NCBI GenBank assembly: GCA_017311315.1
Contig: CM029620.1
Span: 3,399,779-3,463,778 of the forward strand
Direction: 5' to 3'
Source of the DNA: Dendrocalamus latiflorus
Taxonomy: Eukaryota; Streptophyta; Magnoliopsida; Poales; Poaceae
Length of the DNA: 64,000 nt
The notes under the pieces were generated by a model. The model was not told where the DNA came from. It ran no database searches and saw only the letters and a program-made list of their open reading frames with translations. Below, piece by piece: positions 12,727-23,405 of this stretch (position 1 is the stretch's first letter; each line of letters opens with the position of its first letter). The translations under genes were made by a program, and so were the position numbers.

Positions 12727-13485
12727 ACACTTGCCCTCAGCCGGTCCTTTGACGAGGCCCGGGTTCGGGAGCGGAGGGCTCTGGAAGCCAGCCTTCGTGA
12801 AGCAAGCAATGCCCTCGCCGCGAAAGATGAAGAGCTTCGCGTGCTGGAGGGCGCCATGGCGGCCGTGGAACTTGAGGCCACGGAAGCCAAGTGTGCCGCA
12901 GCTGAGGAGCGTGCCGCCTTCGTACAGCAGATTACCATCCTGGAAAGGAAGAACGCCCAGCTGGTGGAGTCTGCTGCCGAGAATAGCCGCACCCTGGAAG
13001 ATGCGTCCACGTCGGCGTGGCGGGCCATGGAGTCTCTGAACCAGGCCCTCCGAGATCTGTGCATCAGAGTGCTAGACACTACGCACGGGCCGGAGGCCCT
13101 ATCGGAGACGCTCGGGCTGATTGAGGAGGGGGCCAGCGTTGCTCTTCGTGGCGCCAGATCGTTTGGCGAGCACTGCGGCTACGTTGGTGCGTGCTTCGCC
13201 CTCGCCCTGCTTCACACTCGTGGGTGTAGACATACCCATGAGCTAGCAAATCCTCAACTAGATCTTCCCGACCGACCAGAGGTCCTGTCGGACGCCATCC
13301 GCTCCATCGGGCCTAGCCTGCAGAACTTCCATCAACGGATCTGGGGCGGCTTTGGGGAAGGTGCAGCGAGGGTCGCCGTGCAGCAAACGCTGCATGGGGA
13401 GGGGGACCTCCTCCAGTGGCTCGAAAGGGTCCTTCAGCGTCGCGGCGATGGCGGCACGGGTTCGTCCGCACCGCGCCAAGGCTGA

Positions 13486-13639
13486 GCGGTTGATCGGGTA
13501 GGGCAGGGGGATGATGTACTGGTTCTTACGCTTGTAACCATGTAACCCCTTTGCTTTTGCAATGAATCGGAGTAGTACCTTATTCTTGGCGCTACCTGCC
13601 GCTAAACGCGAAGGGGAGAAGACCTCCGCACCTTGTTTA
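13486..13639. other. Spacer after the antisense gene
   Basis: About 150 bp separate the antisense gene's stop codon from minisatellite B. It contains AT-richer sequence (gtaacccctttgcttttgcaatgaatc) that could serve as a 3' end region for the antisense transcript. No defined polyadenylation signal is recognised. Confidence 0.4.
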
Positions 13640-14860
13640 TACTCCGTAGAGCGCGTAGGGAGGGCATCCGCGTCTTATTCAAAGTCCGGAGACTTGCGCG
13701 TGCGGAGGCGGACCTCAACGCTACGGCTTGTTTAAAGTCCGTAGACTGGTGCGCGCGGAGGCGGACCTCGACGCTACGACTTCCTTTATAGTCCGGAGAC
13801 TCGCGCGTGCGGAGGCGGACCTCAACGCTACATCTTATTTAAAGTCCGTAGACTGGTGCGTGCGTGGGCGGACCTCGACGCTACGACTTCCTTTATAGTC
13901 CGGAGACTCGCGCGTGCGGAGGCGGACCTCAACGCTACGTCTTATTTAAAGTCCGTAGACTCGTGCGTGCGAAGGCGGACCTCGACGCTACGACTTCCTT
14001 TATAGTCCGGAGACTCGCGCGTGCGGAGGCAGACCTCAACGCTACGTCTTATTTAAAGTCCGTAGACTAGTGCGTGTGGAGGCGGACCTCGACGCTACGA
14101 CTTCCTTTATAGTCCGGAGACTCGCGCGTGCGGAGGCAGACCTCAACGCTACGTCTTATTTAAAGTCCGTAGACTAGTGCGTCCGGAGCCAGGCTCGACG
14201 CTACGTCTTATTTATACTCCGTAGAGTGCGCGCGGAGGCGTCCCCCCGCTGCGTCTTATTTATACTCCATAGAGTGCGTGCGGAGGCGGACCTCGACGCT
14301 ACGTCTTATTTAAAGTCCGTGGACTAGTGCGTGCGGAGCTAGGCTCGACGCTACGTCTTATTTATAGTCCGTAGACTGTCGCGTGCGGAGCTAGGCTCGA
14401 CGCTACGTCTTATTTAAAGTCCGTAGACTGGTGCGTGCGGAGCTAGGCTCGACGCTACGTCTTATTTATAGTCCGTAGACTCGCGGGTGCGGAGCTAGGC
14501 TCGACGCTACGTCTTATTTATAGTCCGTAGACTCGCGCGTGCGGAGCTAGGCTCGACGCTACGTCTTATTTATAGTCCGTAGACTCGCGCGTGCGGAGCT
14601 AGGCTCGACGCTACGTCTTATTTAGAGTGCGTGGACTAGTGCGTGCGGTGGCGGACCTCGACGCTACGTCTTACTTTATAGTCCGGAGACTAGCGCGTGC
14701 GGAGCTAGGCTCGACGCTACGTCTTATTTAGAGTCCGTGGACTAGTGCGTGCGGAGGCAGACCTCGACGCTACGTCTTACTTTATAGTCCGGAGACTCGC
14801 GCGTGCGGAGCTAGGCTCGACGCTACGTCTTATTTAGAGTCCGTGGACTTTGTTCAGGCT
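13640..14860. repeat. Minisatellite B in the element 1 3' region, about 52-53-bp units
   Basis: About 23 tandem units share a core like gctacgtcttatttaaagtc plus a tagact/ggagact and gcgtgcggag segment. From 14461 to 14640 the period is exactly 52 bp (14461, 14513, 14565). At 13700-14170 two unit types alternate (one with acttcctttatagtccgg, one with cttatttaaagtccg), giving a dimer near 106 bp, while later units are a third type with gagctaggctcg. It lies between the end of integrase and the end of the antisense gene. Confidence 0.92.
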
Positions 14861-14945
14861 CGACGCAACCTTTATTGAACTCCCGCTTGCGCGGGCGAGC
14901 ATCGCATAACGAAGGGCTGGTGGCTCTACGCTTGCTGTCCTACTT

Positions 14946-16257
14946 CTAGGCGTAGTACCGCCGCAACCTGTCCGCGTTCCATGTGTGCCGGAGGGCTTGA
15001 CCTTCGAGCGTGGCGAGACGGTACGCCCCCTTCGGCAATGCCTCCATCACGATGTACGGGCCTTCCCACTTGGACTCCAGCTTGCCAATGGTCTCCGCCT
15101 GGAGCGCTACTCTGAGAACTAGATCCCGAGGCTTGAACCCCTGCGGGCATATGGAGCGGTCCCGAGCACGTATTGTCTGTCGCACGTACTTCTCAACATG
15201 GTGGGCTGCATCTGTCCGTATCCCGTCGAGGAGGTCCAAGGACACACGGCGCTCCTCTTCGGGTGCTTGGACGAGGACCCTCCGCGAGCCGGCCTTGATT
15301 TCCTCGGGCGTCACTGCCTCATCACCGAAAAGGAGCTTGAACGGCGTAAATCCCGTCGGGCGCGTTACTGTTGTGCGAAGCGACCACAGAACACTGTGAA
15401 GCTCGCTTGGCCACTTGCCCTTCGGCAATCCGACCAGGCGCTTTTTGATGGCGGCGGAGATGGCGCCATTCGCCCGTTCGACCACCCCGTTGGACTGGGG
15501 ATGCCCTACCGAGGCGAATCGGAGGGTGATGCCCATGCTTTCACAATAGTCTTTGAAAAGGGTGGCGTCAAACTGCAGGCCATTGTCGACCGTGAGCTCC
15601 CGGGGCACGCCGAAGCGACATATGATGTTTTGTCATAGGAAGCGCTGTATGGCCGCGGAAGTTACTTTGGCCGGGGCAACCGCTTCCGGCCATATGGAGA
15701 AATACTCCAGCGCGACTACCACGAACCGGAGGTCCCCTGGAGCTCGGGCAAGTGGTCCTACTTTGTCGAGGCCACAGCGTGCCAGTGGCCACACCGGGGG
15801 AATGGGGTTGAGGCTCGTCGGGGGCCTGTGGACGATGCGCGCCATCCACTGGCACCCTTGGCACCGACGAACGAGGTCCTGGGCGTCGGTGGTGGCGGTT
15901 GGCCAGTAAAAGCCTTGCCTGAATGCCTTGCCGACCAACGACCTCGGCGCCAGGTGGGATCCGCACACGCCCGCGTGGATCTCCGCTAGGAGCTCCTTTC
16001 CCCCTTCCGTCGAGAGGCAGCGCAGGAGCGGTGCGCAAACCCCCCTCTTGTAGAGGATCCCTTCGAACACCTGGAAGGACCTTGCGCGGTGCTGCAAGCG
16101 CCGAAGCTCGGCGGGGTCGTCGGGCTCGGCGATGCCTTGCAAGAAATTGAAGATGGGCTCTCGCCAATCACCTGGCCGGTCGATGCGGTGGACGAGTGCC
16201 GCGTCCCGGTTGTCTTGCGCGATGGCCACCCGCGCTAGTATCTCGTAAAATGCCCCC
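14946..16257 (-). pseudogene. pol: pol of element 1: integrase, broken by one stop
   Basis: Integrase inserts the cDNA into chromosomes. The N-terminal HHCC zinc site is visible (HAGVCGSH ... RRCQGCQ, about 15.9 kb), and the three acidic positions of the core appear in LDKVGPL, TVDNGLQF and NGVVERANG. A TGA at 15633-15635 interrupts the core in frame; similarity resumes at once after it and runs to a stop at 14946-14948. The C-terminal part (KWEGPYIV ... RHTWNADRLRRYY) is a standard gypsy integrase tail. No chromodomain is seen, as expected for Tat elements. Pol ends about 70 bp before the minisatellite begins. Confidence 0.9.
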
Positions 16258-17187
16258 TCAGGGGGGCAGTTGCTGGCTGGCCGCCTTAGCGAGGGCGTCG
16301 GCCTGCTCGTTCTCCGCGCGGGGGATGGCCTTGACGGTGACGCCCAAAAAGTGCCTTTCCCTCGCCCTCACGGCCGCGAGGTACTTGGCCAACTCGGGGA
16401 CCTTGGCTTGATATGACCTGTCCACATGACCAGCCACCAAGCGCGAGTCGGTGCGGACTAGCACCCGTCTCGCGCCAACTGCCTTGAGCTTCGCCAGGCC
16501 GAAGAGCAGCGCCTCGTATTCAGCCGTGTTGTTGGTGGCGGGGAAGGCAAGGCGCACCGAGTATAACAAACGCTGCCCCTCGGGCGTGACGACCACCGCC
16601 ACTACGCCTGCGCCGGCGACGCCGTAAGCGCCGTCGATGGTGAGTGTCCAGACGGGGTCATCGTGCGTCTGGACGGGTTGGGCCGGCGGGGTCCATTCGG
16701 CGAGAAAATCCGCAAGGACTTGGGATTTGATTGCCGTTCGTGAAGCATACATCAAGGAGAAGGGAGCGAGCTCGGCAGCCCATTTGCCGATGCGCCCCGT
16801 GGACTCCTTATTGTGTAGCATCTCTGCCAGGGGGAACGAGGAAGGCACTATGATCGGGTGGGCCAGGAAATAATGCTGATGCTTCCTGGAGGCCATGACC
16901 AGCGCGTAGGCGAGCTTCTCAAGTTCCGTGTATCTTGTCTTGGCACCTTGGAGGGCTTCGGAGATAAAGTAGACGGGCCGCTGCATGGCGCCTTCCTCTA
17001 AGACGAGGACGGCGCTGACCGCGGTGGCTGACGCGGCCAGATAGAGCAGGAGGGGAGCCTCTGGTGCTGGGGCGACCAGCGTGGGGAGGCTGGCCAAGTG
17101 CTCCTTGAGCTCGTTGAAGGCCTTCGCGCAATCTCCGTCCCAACGAAATCCGTCGCACCCGCGGAGCGTCTTGAAAAATGGCAAGCC
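16258..17187 (-). pseudogene. pol: pol of element 1: RNase H plus second (archaeal-type) RNase H
   Basis: This stretch continues the RT frame after the stop at 17188-17190. Residues 1-150 are the RT connection and the ordinary gypsy RNase H, with motifs such as RPVYFISEAL and RYTELEKLAYAL. A second RNase H-like domain follows from about residue 180: TLTIDGAYG, then TNNTAEYEALLFGL, then RTDSRLV, giving the D...E...D pattern. This extra domain is what assigns the element to the Tat lineage. The frame closes at 16258-16260 because of an apparent single-base length change in the C/G run at about 16254-16266; coding similarity continues in the neighbouring frame into integrase. Confidence 0.9.
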
Positions 17188-18723
17188 CTATTCCGCCGCC
17201 CTGGATAGGAAGCGGCTTAGTGCTGCCATGCGGCCCGCCAGGCTCTGGACCTCCCGCGTAGTCTTGGGCGGCTCCATACCCAAGATGGCATCTATTTTAT
17301 CGGGGTTCGCCTGGATGCCCCGTCTGGAGACGAGGAAACCCAGGAGCTTGCCCGCCTGCACCCCGAAGACACATTTGTCGGGGTTGAGCTTGATGCCCGC
17401 CTTCCGGATGTTGTCGAAGGTCTCCTGGAGGTTCCGGCCGTGCAGAGCAAGCTGCCGGGTTTTGACCACCACGTCATCGACATAAGCCTCGATGTTCCTC
17501 CCGAGCTGGGCGGCCAGGGCAATAGCAATGAGGTGGGTGAAGGTAGCGCCGGCGTTCTTCAGGCCAAAGGGCATTCTGACGAAGCAGAATGTTCCAAGTG
17601 GTGTGATGAAACTGGTCTTCTCTTCGTCGTCTTCGGCCATGTATACCTGGTGATAGCCAGAATAGGCGTCCAGGAAACTCATGAGTTCGCACCCCGCAGT
17701 GGCGTCGACCAGCTGATTGATGCACGGCAAGGGGTAATTGTCCTTCGGGCATGCCTTGTTGAGTGTTGTGAAGTCGATGCACATGCGCCAGGCCCCGCTG
17801 GCCTTTTTGACTAGCACCGGGTTAGCGAGCCACTCTGGGTGGTGGACCTCGCGGATGACCCCAGCACTAAGAAGCTTCGCGACCTCGGTTTTGGCCGCCT
17901 GCTGCCGATCCATTGACATACGCCGAAGCCTTTGCTTGACCGGCTTGGCGTCGGGGCGGACCGCCAAGCGATGCTCAATTACTGCTCGATCTATGCCCTT
18001 GATGTCCTCCGGGGACCATGCGAAAATGTCAACGTTGTTATGAAGCACTCGGAGCAGATCCCATTCGACCCCTGGTGGGAGCCCCTCGCCGATGGACACA
18101 AACTGCCCCTCCGCTTGGAGTGGCACCCTCTTGACTCCGCCCTCGGGCCGAGGCTTGGGCGTCCATCCGGGGGCGGAGGGCCCATCACCGCGCGCCCCGG
18201 AGAGGGCATGCACCGGGCGATGCGGAACGAGGCTGCCGACCTCGGCCCGTCTGGCCAGGTCCTGATCGCCGAAGACGGTGATAACACCCTCCGGGCCCGG
18301 GAGCTTCACACACAAAAACGCGTAGTGTGGGATCGCCTCGAAAGAGTTGATGGCGGGTCGACCCAGTATGGCGTTGTAGGGATGCGGGATATCGACGACG
18401 TCGAAGACGACATGCTCGGTCCGAATGTTACCCTTGTTGCCCTCCTGACGGAAAGTGACCGGAAGGGACACGTGCCCCAAGGCCTGTAGCGGTCGACCCC
18501 CGAAACCTTGGAGTGGAGCTCCTGGCTGCTCTAGCCAGCTTCGTGGGATCCCCATACGGTCGAGGGCCTCTGCGAACAAGATATTCGCGGAGCTTCCCCC
18601 GTCAACAAGGACGCGCCTGACGTCACAACGTGCTATGTGGGCCTGGATGACTAGGGGGTCTTGGTGAGGGTACTCCACACCCCGGGCGTCGTTCAAGTCG
18701 AAGGTGATGTTGCGGGGCGGCAT
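17188..18723 (-). pseudogene. pol: pol of element 1: protease and reverse transcriptase part
   Basis: This open stretch of 511 codons holds an aspartic protease with DGGSSANIL at residues 41-49 and a flap-side AILGRP at 118-123. The reverse transcriptase follows, running from about residue 255. Its visible RT motifs are LDAYSGYHQV at 351-360, FVRMPFGLKNAG at 381-392 and the catalytic AYVDDVV at 413-419. These would process the polyprotein and copy element RNA into DNA. The frame ends at a TAG (17188-17190) exactly where RT passes into RNase H, and the same frame then reopens, so this is a nonsense mutation and not a natural end. Protease and RT themselves look uninterrupted. Confidence 0.93.
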
Positions 18724-18833
18724 CCACAGTTGTGGCTGCTCCCCGGGAGCTTTTAAGGAGGAGCCTACGGTGATGATGTTGACGGTGCGATGCTACGCGC
18801 CCTCCGTTGAGGGCGGAGCCCGAGATCCGGCCG

Positions 18834-20339
18834 TCACCGCCCGCAGCTCCATGACTGCAGCGCATGCCCTTGTGTAATGATCGCCGTAGCCGTGCACCTC
18901 GCACCACTTGCCATAGTGCTGGAGCTCTTGTTCTGCTTGGGGTTGACCGCCGTAATCGAGTCCGCCTTCCGACCCCCGGTCCCCCTCCGTGAGGTGGGGT
19001 CGAGTCCTCGGTGGGTGCCCTCGGTGTCGCGGACGTGGTGGGCGGCCTGTGTCCTGCGCTGGCAGCGCCGAGGCTTACGGCCGCCCCTTGAAGAGCCTTC
19101 CTGTGCCTCGGTGTCGCCGCCTCGGGGAGGGCCTCCGCAAGGTTCTCGGCCGCGGCCCTGCTTCGATGGGGGCCCACCCGCCCCCGCCTCGCGCGGGGGG
19201 CGCTCCCCCTGGACGAGGTTGGGGGTGGTGGTGCTGCGTCTTCGCGCATCCTCCTCCGCCCGCGCGTACTCGTCCATTTTGTCGAAGAGTTTGACGACTG
19301 TCTTGATTGGCCTCCGCGCGTTGTACTCGGCCATCGTGCCCGGGCGAAGGCCCTGTATGGCTGCATTAACGACGGTGGTTTCATTAATGTCTTTCACCTG
19401 GCATCGAATCTTGGCGAAGCGCTGGAAGTAGTCCCGGAGCTTCTCCGAGGGTCCTTGCTTCACAGCGAAGAGCTGGTCCGCATGGACTCGCTCGACATAG
19501 TTTCCTTGGAAGTTGCTTTGAAGGCGGTTGCGAAGCTGCTCCCACGCGTAGATGGAGCCCGGCTCTATGGCAAAAAACCAAGAGAGGGCCGCTCCTTGCA
19601 GTGCGAGGGGGAGTCCCTTCGCCTTCGTGGTGTCATCTCTGCCCGCGGCCTCGATCGCGGTTTCGTACACGCGCACAAACTCGCGAGGATCTGTGTCGCC
19701 TTTGTACGGGTTGGTGACGCTAGGGAGCTTGAAGTCTTCGGGCCACGCCGCCTGCTGCAGCCTTGCCGAAAACGGGGACTCCGGATCTACGCGCCTCAAC
19801 AGCACGCGGCTGGACGTGGGGGCTTCGCGGCTGTCCGCCTTCTCCGGCGCGGGCTCGGGCGCAATTACTGGCGCGACCTGCTAGCTCCGAGCCTCTTGTA
19901 TATCACAGACGGCTCCGCGAAGGTCTCCTAGTTCCCGCTGGAACGCGTTGAGGGCTGCTAGTAGGGCGCCTTCCACCACAGGTGCTGTCGGGTCCGCCGG
20001 AACGCCCAGCGGACGGGTCGGTGCCGGGACCATCGCCTCACGAGCTCCAGATCCGTCGGATGGAAGTTCGTTGCGGTTACCCCTGACCGTCTGATCCGCG
20101 CTACCGGTGTGGGTGGCGGGGGCTGTCGCCGTAGTACCCGCGACGGGGTTGGGTGTCGTTGTAGCGGTGCTGGCGGGGTCGGTCGTTGTAGCGCGAGCGT
20201 CGATGCCCGCGACCACTGCGCTTACGCTGCCGCCGACTCCTTCGGCGGCCGATGCCGAAGCCCTGGTATTCACGCGCCACTCCGGCCCAGCCGTATTCTT
20301 TCCCTTCGCCGCCGCTGGTGAAGCTTTTTTCGGTGCCAT
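18834..20339 (-). pseudogene. gag: gag polyprotein of element 1, broken
   Basis: Gag packages element RNA into virus-like particles in the cytoplasm. The frame opens at an ATG at 20339 with an Ala/Thr/Gly-rich segment of 152 residues and meets a TAG stop at 19881-19883. The same frame continues to 18834 with a typical retrotransposon gag core (an ALSWFF-like motif, then FQGNYVERVHADQLFAVKQG). A zinc-knuckle-like C-x2-H...H...C pattern (WCEVHGYGDHYTRAC) lies at 18862-18903 but in a different frame, so a frameshift lies between about 18920 and 19250. The segment before the knuckle is Arg/Gly-rich. Identification is by the core and the position upstream of protease; the start is chosen by its closeness to the primer site. 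Confidence 0.85.
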
Positions 20340-20373
20340 CCTTCTTCTTCGGCCTTCAGGCTTGTCCTCGTCC

Positions 20374-20391
20374 TCCCCACGAACGGCGCCA
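20374..20391 (-). promoter_or_regulatory. Element 1 primer-binding site, tRNA-Asp-like
   Basis: The minus strand reads TGGCGCCGTTCGTGGGGA, two bases inside the 5' LTR. From what I know of plant tRNA-Asp(GTC) 3' ends this fits at 15 of 18 positions, the mismatches being a run of three. The site would prime minus-strand DNA synthesis. It fixes the element's orientation independently of the proteins. Confidence 0.75.
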
Positions 20392-20393
20392 AC

Positions 20394-20640
20394 TGTTGTG
20401 GCTACAGACCAAACAGAGAGAGAGGTGGTAGTGGAGAGTGATGAAGATGAATGTAATGGCCTGGGTCCTCCCCATGGCCTGTACTCATATATATATACAC
20501 ATGAGGAGTGCTTTCACAGTTATGCCCTTACATCTGGTTATCCCCTCTGGGGGCAGTTATGTCATTACACAAGGCCTATTCTGGACCTTATAATCTCCTT
20601 CCAGGCCTGCTGGGCTTAGGTGGGGGCCACCCCTACGACA
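20394..20640 (-). repeat. Element 1, 5' LTR (complete, 247 bp)
   Basis: The LTR is bounded by TG (20394) and CA (20640) on the plus strand, so it is also TG...CA in the element's own orientation. Its last 101 bp (20540-20640) match 8628-8728 with one difference seen. The primer site lies two bases inside it. The right edge meets satellite sequence directly. Confidence 0.9.
20487..20497 (-). promoter_or_regulatory. Possible TATA box in the element 1 LTR
   Basis: An alternating AT run (atatatatata) is the only TATA-like sequence in the 247-bp LTR. It sits about 145 bp in from the outer LTR edge. Transcription would run leftward into gag. The assignment rests on composition and place only. Confidence 0.4.
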
Positions 20641-20835
20641 GTAATGAAACAACGTGCCAACATCCCGAATGGAATTCATATGTGCCCTAGCTCATTTTAG
20701 CTTGCATCTTGAATCCGTCCGAGTCGGTGTAAAACTTCTTTCCACAGTGCGTTGCTACAAACACAATTCGTATGAATGAAATCTCGGCACAAAATGAAAT
20801 TGAGTTCCAAACACAACGAACGGAGTTCATCTATG
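20641..20835 (+). repeat. Satellite fragment (195 bp) between elements 1 and 2
   Basis: This fragment begins at HOR position 4603 and ends at 4796, so it is just over one monomer. It is the same family and strand as block 1 and the variants match neighbouring HORs (for example gaaatctcggcac). It shows that elements 1 and 2 entered or were joined at separate points in the array. Confidence 0.93.
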
Positions 20836-20946
20836 TAAATCATCAATACAACATGTCAAAAGCATAAATGCAATGCTTGACCCATCCCATCCTAATGTGC
20901 ACCAGTGTGTCAATTTAATAGTTTCATTACCACGGACCTAACGCCC
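20836..20946 (-). other. Element 2 interior stub
   Basis: About 110 bp of interior follow the primer site before satellite. No reading frame is recognised. This is the 5' untranslated leader of the lost element. Confidence 0.7.
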
Positions 20947-20958
20947 GCTCTGATACCA
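20947..20958 (-). promoter_or_regulatory. Element 2 primer-binding site, initiator tRNA-Met type
   Basis: The minus strand reads TGGTATCAGAGC two bases after the LTR end, the standard plant site for priming by initiator tRNA-Met. It proves that the LTR at 20961-23760 is a 5' LTR on the minus strand. Confidence 0.93.
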
Positions 20959-22060
20959 ACTGTAACACCCCAGGACCCACATTACCCTGGGATGCTACTA
21001 AAACTGCTCTACAACGAGCCAATTTACAAGATAAAATAAACTGGCAACAATTACTAAACAAGATAGTATAAGCGGAAACATAAACAACTAAGGAATAACA
21101 GGATAGTGATAGCAATTCACTATTTAAAACATCCTCCAACATTTTAATCTAAAACATAGTTCACAAATTTAACATTATTAAGATAATGTAAACAAAGCTA
21201 TGCAAGGTCTAGAATCCTTTCAACTTTATTACAACATAAAAATATGATTCACGTGCATCAGTGTGGTGCCGTTCTACCCTTCCCATGCATGCTCAAAGTC
21301 CACCTGTAGGGAGGGGGAAACAAGGGTGAGATAAAAATCTCAGCAAGCAAACTGTTTAACAGGCTATTCAAACTACAAACAATTATACATCATCATTTAT
21401 AATTCCATACAACTATAACCACAATTCATGTCCACAATTATTAAACCACCACAAACTTCCATGAATCATACCTCTTCAATTTCAGATTTTATTGGCATAT
21501 GAATGCAGTCATTTTATCCACAATTAAATGCAAATGAAACATTTAATCTTCCACAAACCACAATAGGTTAATCATCAACATTCTTCCACAATTACAATGT
21601 TATTATCCTCAACCTCAAATCACCATCAATGACGTTAAAGCATTAACAAATAAAATCTTGTTTGACTACTTTAAATTCTCAACCACTACAACTAGCAAAA
21701 GCAATAAAACATATGTATGTTTTACTTCAACACTTTATTATTTCTCACATCCACAATTGTTATCAACAATTAATACAAGAGAAAAGAATCTCATGCCACA
21801 ATCAAAAACCTTACCGTACACAAGGGATGAACCCCATTCCACGTCCACAACCATAATCCTCATACCACAAATAGCTCACATGAGCCAATTCCACATTACA
21901 ACTATGAAGTTGTATAATCCACATTACAACTATGAGTTGAATATTCCACAAAATAACTTCACCACAACATATTGCATATGTATGCAAATGAATCTTTCCA
22001 CAATGCAATGCATATGAGTGCTATGCTCCACATCACTCTTTCCAGGGCAGGATTTGAGGT

Positions 22061-22133
22061 GCATCGTATTACGGCAATATACGATGCTTCCCGCGGGATA
22101 AGAGGTGCATCGTATTACGGCAATATACGATGC
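22061..22133. repeat. Duplicated hairpin repeat in the element 2 LTR
   Basis: gcatcgtat and atacgatgc form a perfect 9-bp stem with a 9-base loop at 22061-22087, and the same unit recurs at 22107-22133. The preceding gaggt is shared, and the spacer contains the palindrome cccgcggg. A further palindrome, gtaccggtac, follows. Two identical stems 46 bp apart suggest a local duplication. Confidence 0.85.
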
Positions 22134-23335
22134 TGTACCGGTACGGTCGCGGCTATGTGCGGCGACATCCACATATGCATATGACATGATATGATATGAT
22201 AATCACAAATCACATTAATCCATCCTCAAAGGAGCATCAACATGCTCACGACATATCCACATCCACCACATGTTATTTTCATGTTCCACATTATAACATT
22301 AAGCAAGATTTCCACATGGCTACTAGCAGATTATCAACATATCAATGGATAAGTACTTGCTACCATCTCCACAATTAAATTATCATGAAATCATGGCATA
22401 ATGTATCAAATTATGATAATAATGTAAACTGCAAGTAGAAGGAATAACAAGTTAAACGGTAGCAACCACCGCTACGTTTACTTGCCTCAAACCGACGAAG
22501 CGAAGTAAAATCAAGAGCGCTCAGGGACAAGACCACCTGTCCAAAAGGCAACTCTCAGCACACAGATACAGCATACAAACATGACATTAATAATTAAAAA
22601 CGTCGCTAGAACCCCGAACCCGCACAAACTCCTCTCCGCTCAACAATTCAGCAAATTACCCTCTGCAGCAGTGCTGCTTAACATTTTCGTAACTTTAAAA
22701 ATATTGATCCATTTACAGCAAACGATATCTCTCTGGATTCATCGCTTAAAAGCCTACATTTTTCATGTAGAACACCTATTTTTATTTTGATCACAGCTAG
22801 GTGTAATTTATTGCCCAAAACAGAGGAAGAACTCTGTTCTGGCAGATTGGACAGCAATAAACAAATGCGTACCAACATCGGTAAAAGGGTCTAAAAATTC
22901 TGAATTTTATACAGAAGCTATATCTCTAAATTATCTACAACTTTCTCAATTACGGACATGGTCATAAAAATCATTTACGACCTCTAATTCCCAGATTACC
23001 GTCGGTCTGTACCAATCTGCTCGCCTGACGAACAGCAGTATTCTCGACCCTGTAACTCCCAGATAACAAGGCATAAAATTCCGAAAGAAATACAGGAGTT
23101 GCGTCTTGAAGTCCTCTACAACTTTCCTTTTGGGAAGGTCCGTAGGAAAATTCGTTTACTAGGTCAAAACTTTGCGAACAGACCAGCTGCGCGAATCAAT
23201 CTACAGGCAGACATCAGCTAATCTCTAATCGGGCAATTAATCTATTAACTACCTTTAAAATCCGTGCCAAGAACCCTAATTATTCCATAGAACAGAGGGT
23301 TTGGAATGAGGAAAAATTATCTAGATAATGGATCA

Positions 23336-23405
23336 CCCCTTTTTTTCCTCCTCCTCTTCTTCTTCTTCCTTCTCCTTCCTTCTTCTCCTTCTCCTTCCTC
23401 TCCTT
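23336..23405 (+). repeat. 70-bp pure pyrimidine tract in the element 2 LTR
   Basis: About 70 bases of only C and T, mainly CTT and CCT repeats, occur in the 5' part of the LTR (minus-strand sense: pure purine). Such tracts can form triple-stranded DNA. It is followed by G-rich runs of three to seven G up to about 23550. Confidence 0.9.

Larger units (their letters stand above)
10523..13485 (+). pseudogene. Three-exon antisense gene in the Tat element (transposase_28-like, coiled coil)
   Basis: The gene runs opposite to gag-pol. I propose exons 10523-11435, 11513-12660 and 12727-13485, summing to 2820 bp (940 codons with the stop). The start ATG sits in a good monocot context (gcgATGGc). Splice sites are GTAAGT...CAG and GTAAAT...CCAG, and both joins keep the frame. 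The first exon holds a region (FVGEVLRAYKLELAQLTPHA and around) resembling the 'putative gypsy type transposon' family seen in grass genomes. Exon 2 is Ala/Pro/Thr-rich and looks disordered. Exon 3 begins with a long Glu/Ala/Arg heptad-like coiled coil and ends in a compact domain. In-frame stops at 10727-10729 (TGA) and 12643-12645 (TAG) break this copy; both could be single C-to-T changes. Antisense extra genes are known in Tat elements; their function is unknown. Confidence 0.8.
8628..20640 (-). mobile_element. Element 1: degenerate Ty3/gypsy LTR retrotransposon, Tat lineage
   Basis: In minus-strand order the element has a 247-bp LTR, a primer site, gag, aspartic protease, reverse transcriptase, RNase H, a second RNase H-like domain and integrase. 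These are followed by a long 3' region with two minisatellites and an antisense gene, then a truncated LTR. A second RNase H after the first and a long 3' region holding an antisense reading frame are known marks of the plant Tat group (Grande, RIRE2, Retand and relatives). Gag and pol contain several stops and at least two frameshifts, so it cannot supply its own proteins. There is no target duplication: the satellite stops at HOR position 4046 on the left and resumes at 4603 on the right (using the 2016-4305 copy as ruler, extended), so about 556 bp, or that plus whole HORs, is missing. Confidence 0.93.

Noticed and set aside
10000..15640. Host gene captured by the retroelement on the plus strand
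   Set aside because: The antisense gene matches the extra gene known from this retroelement lineage in both place and direction, so capture of an ordinary host gene is not needed.
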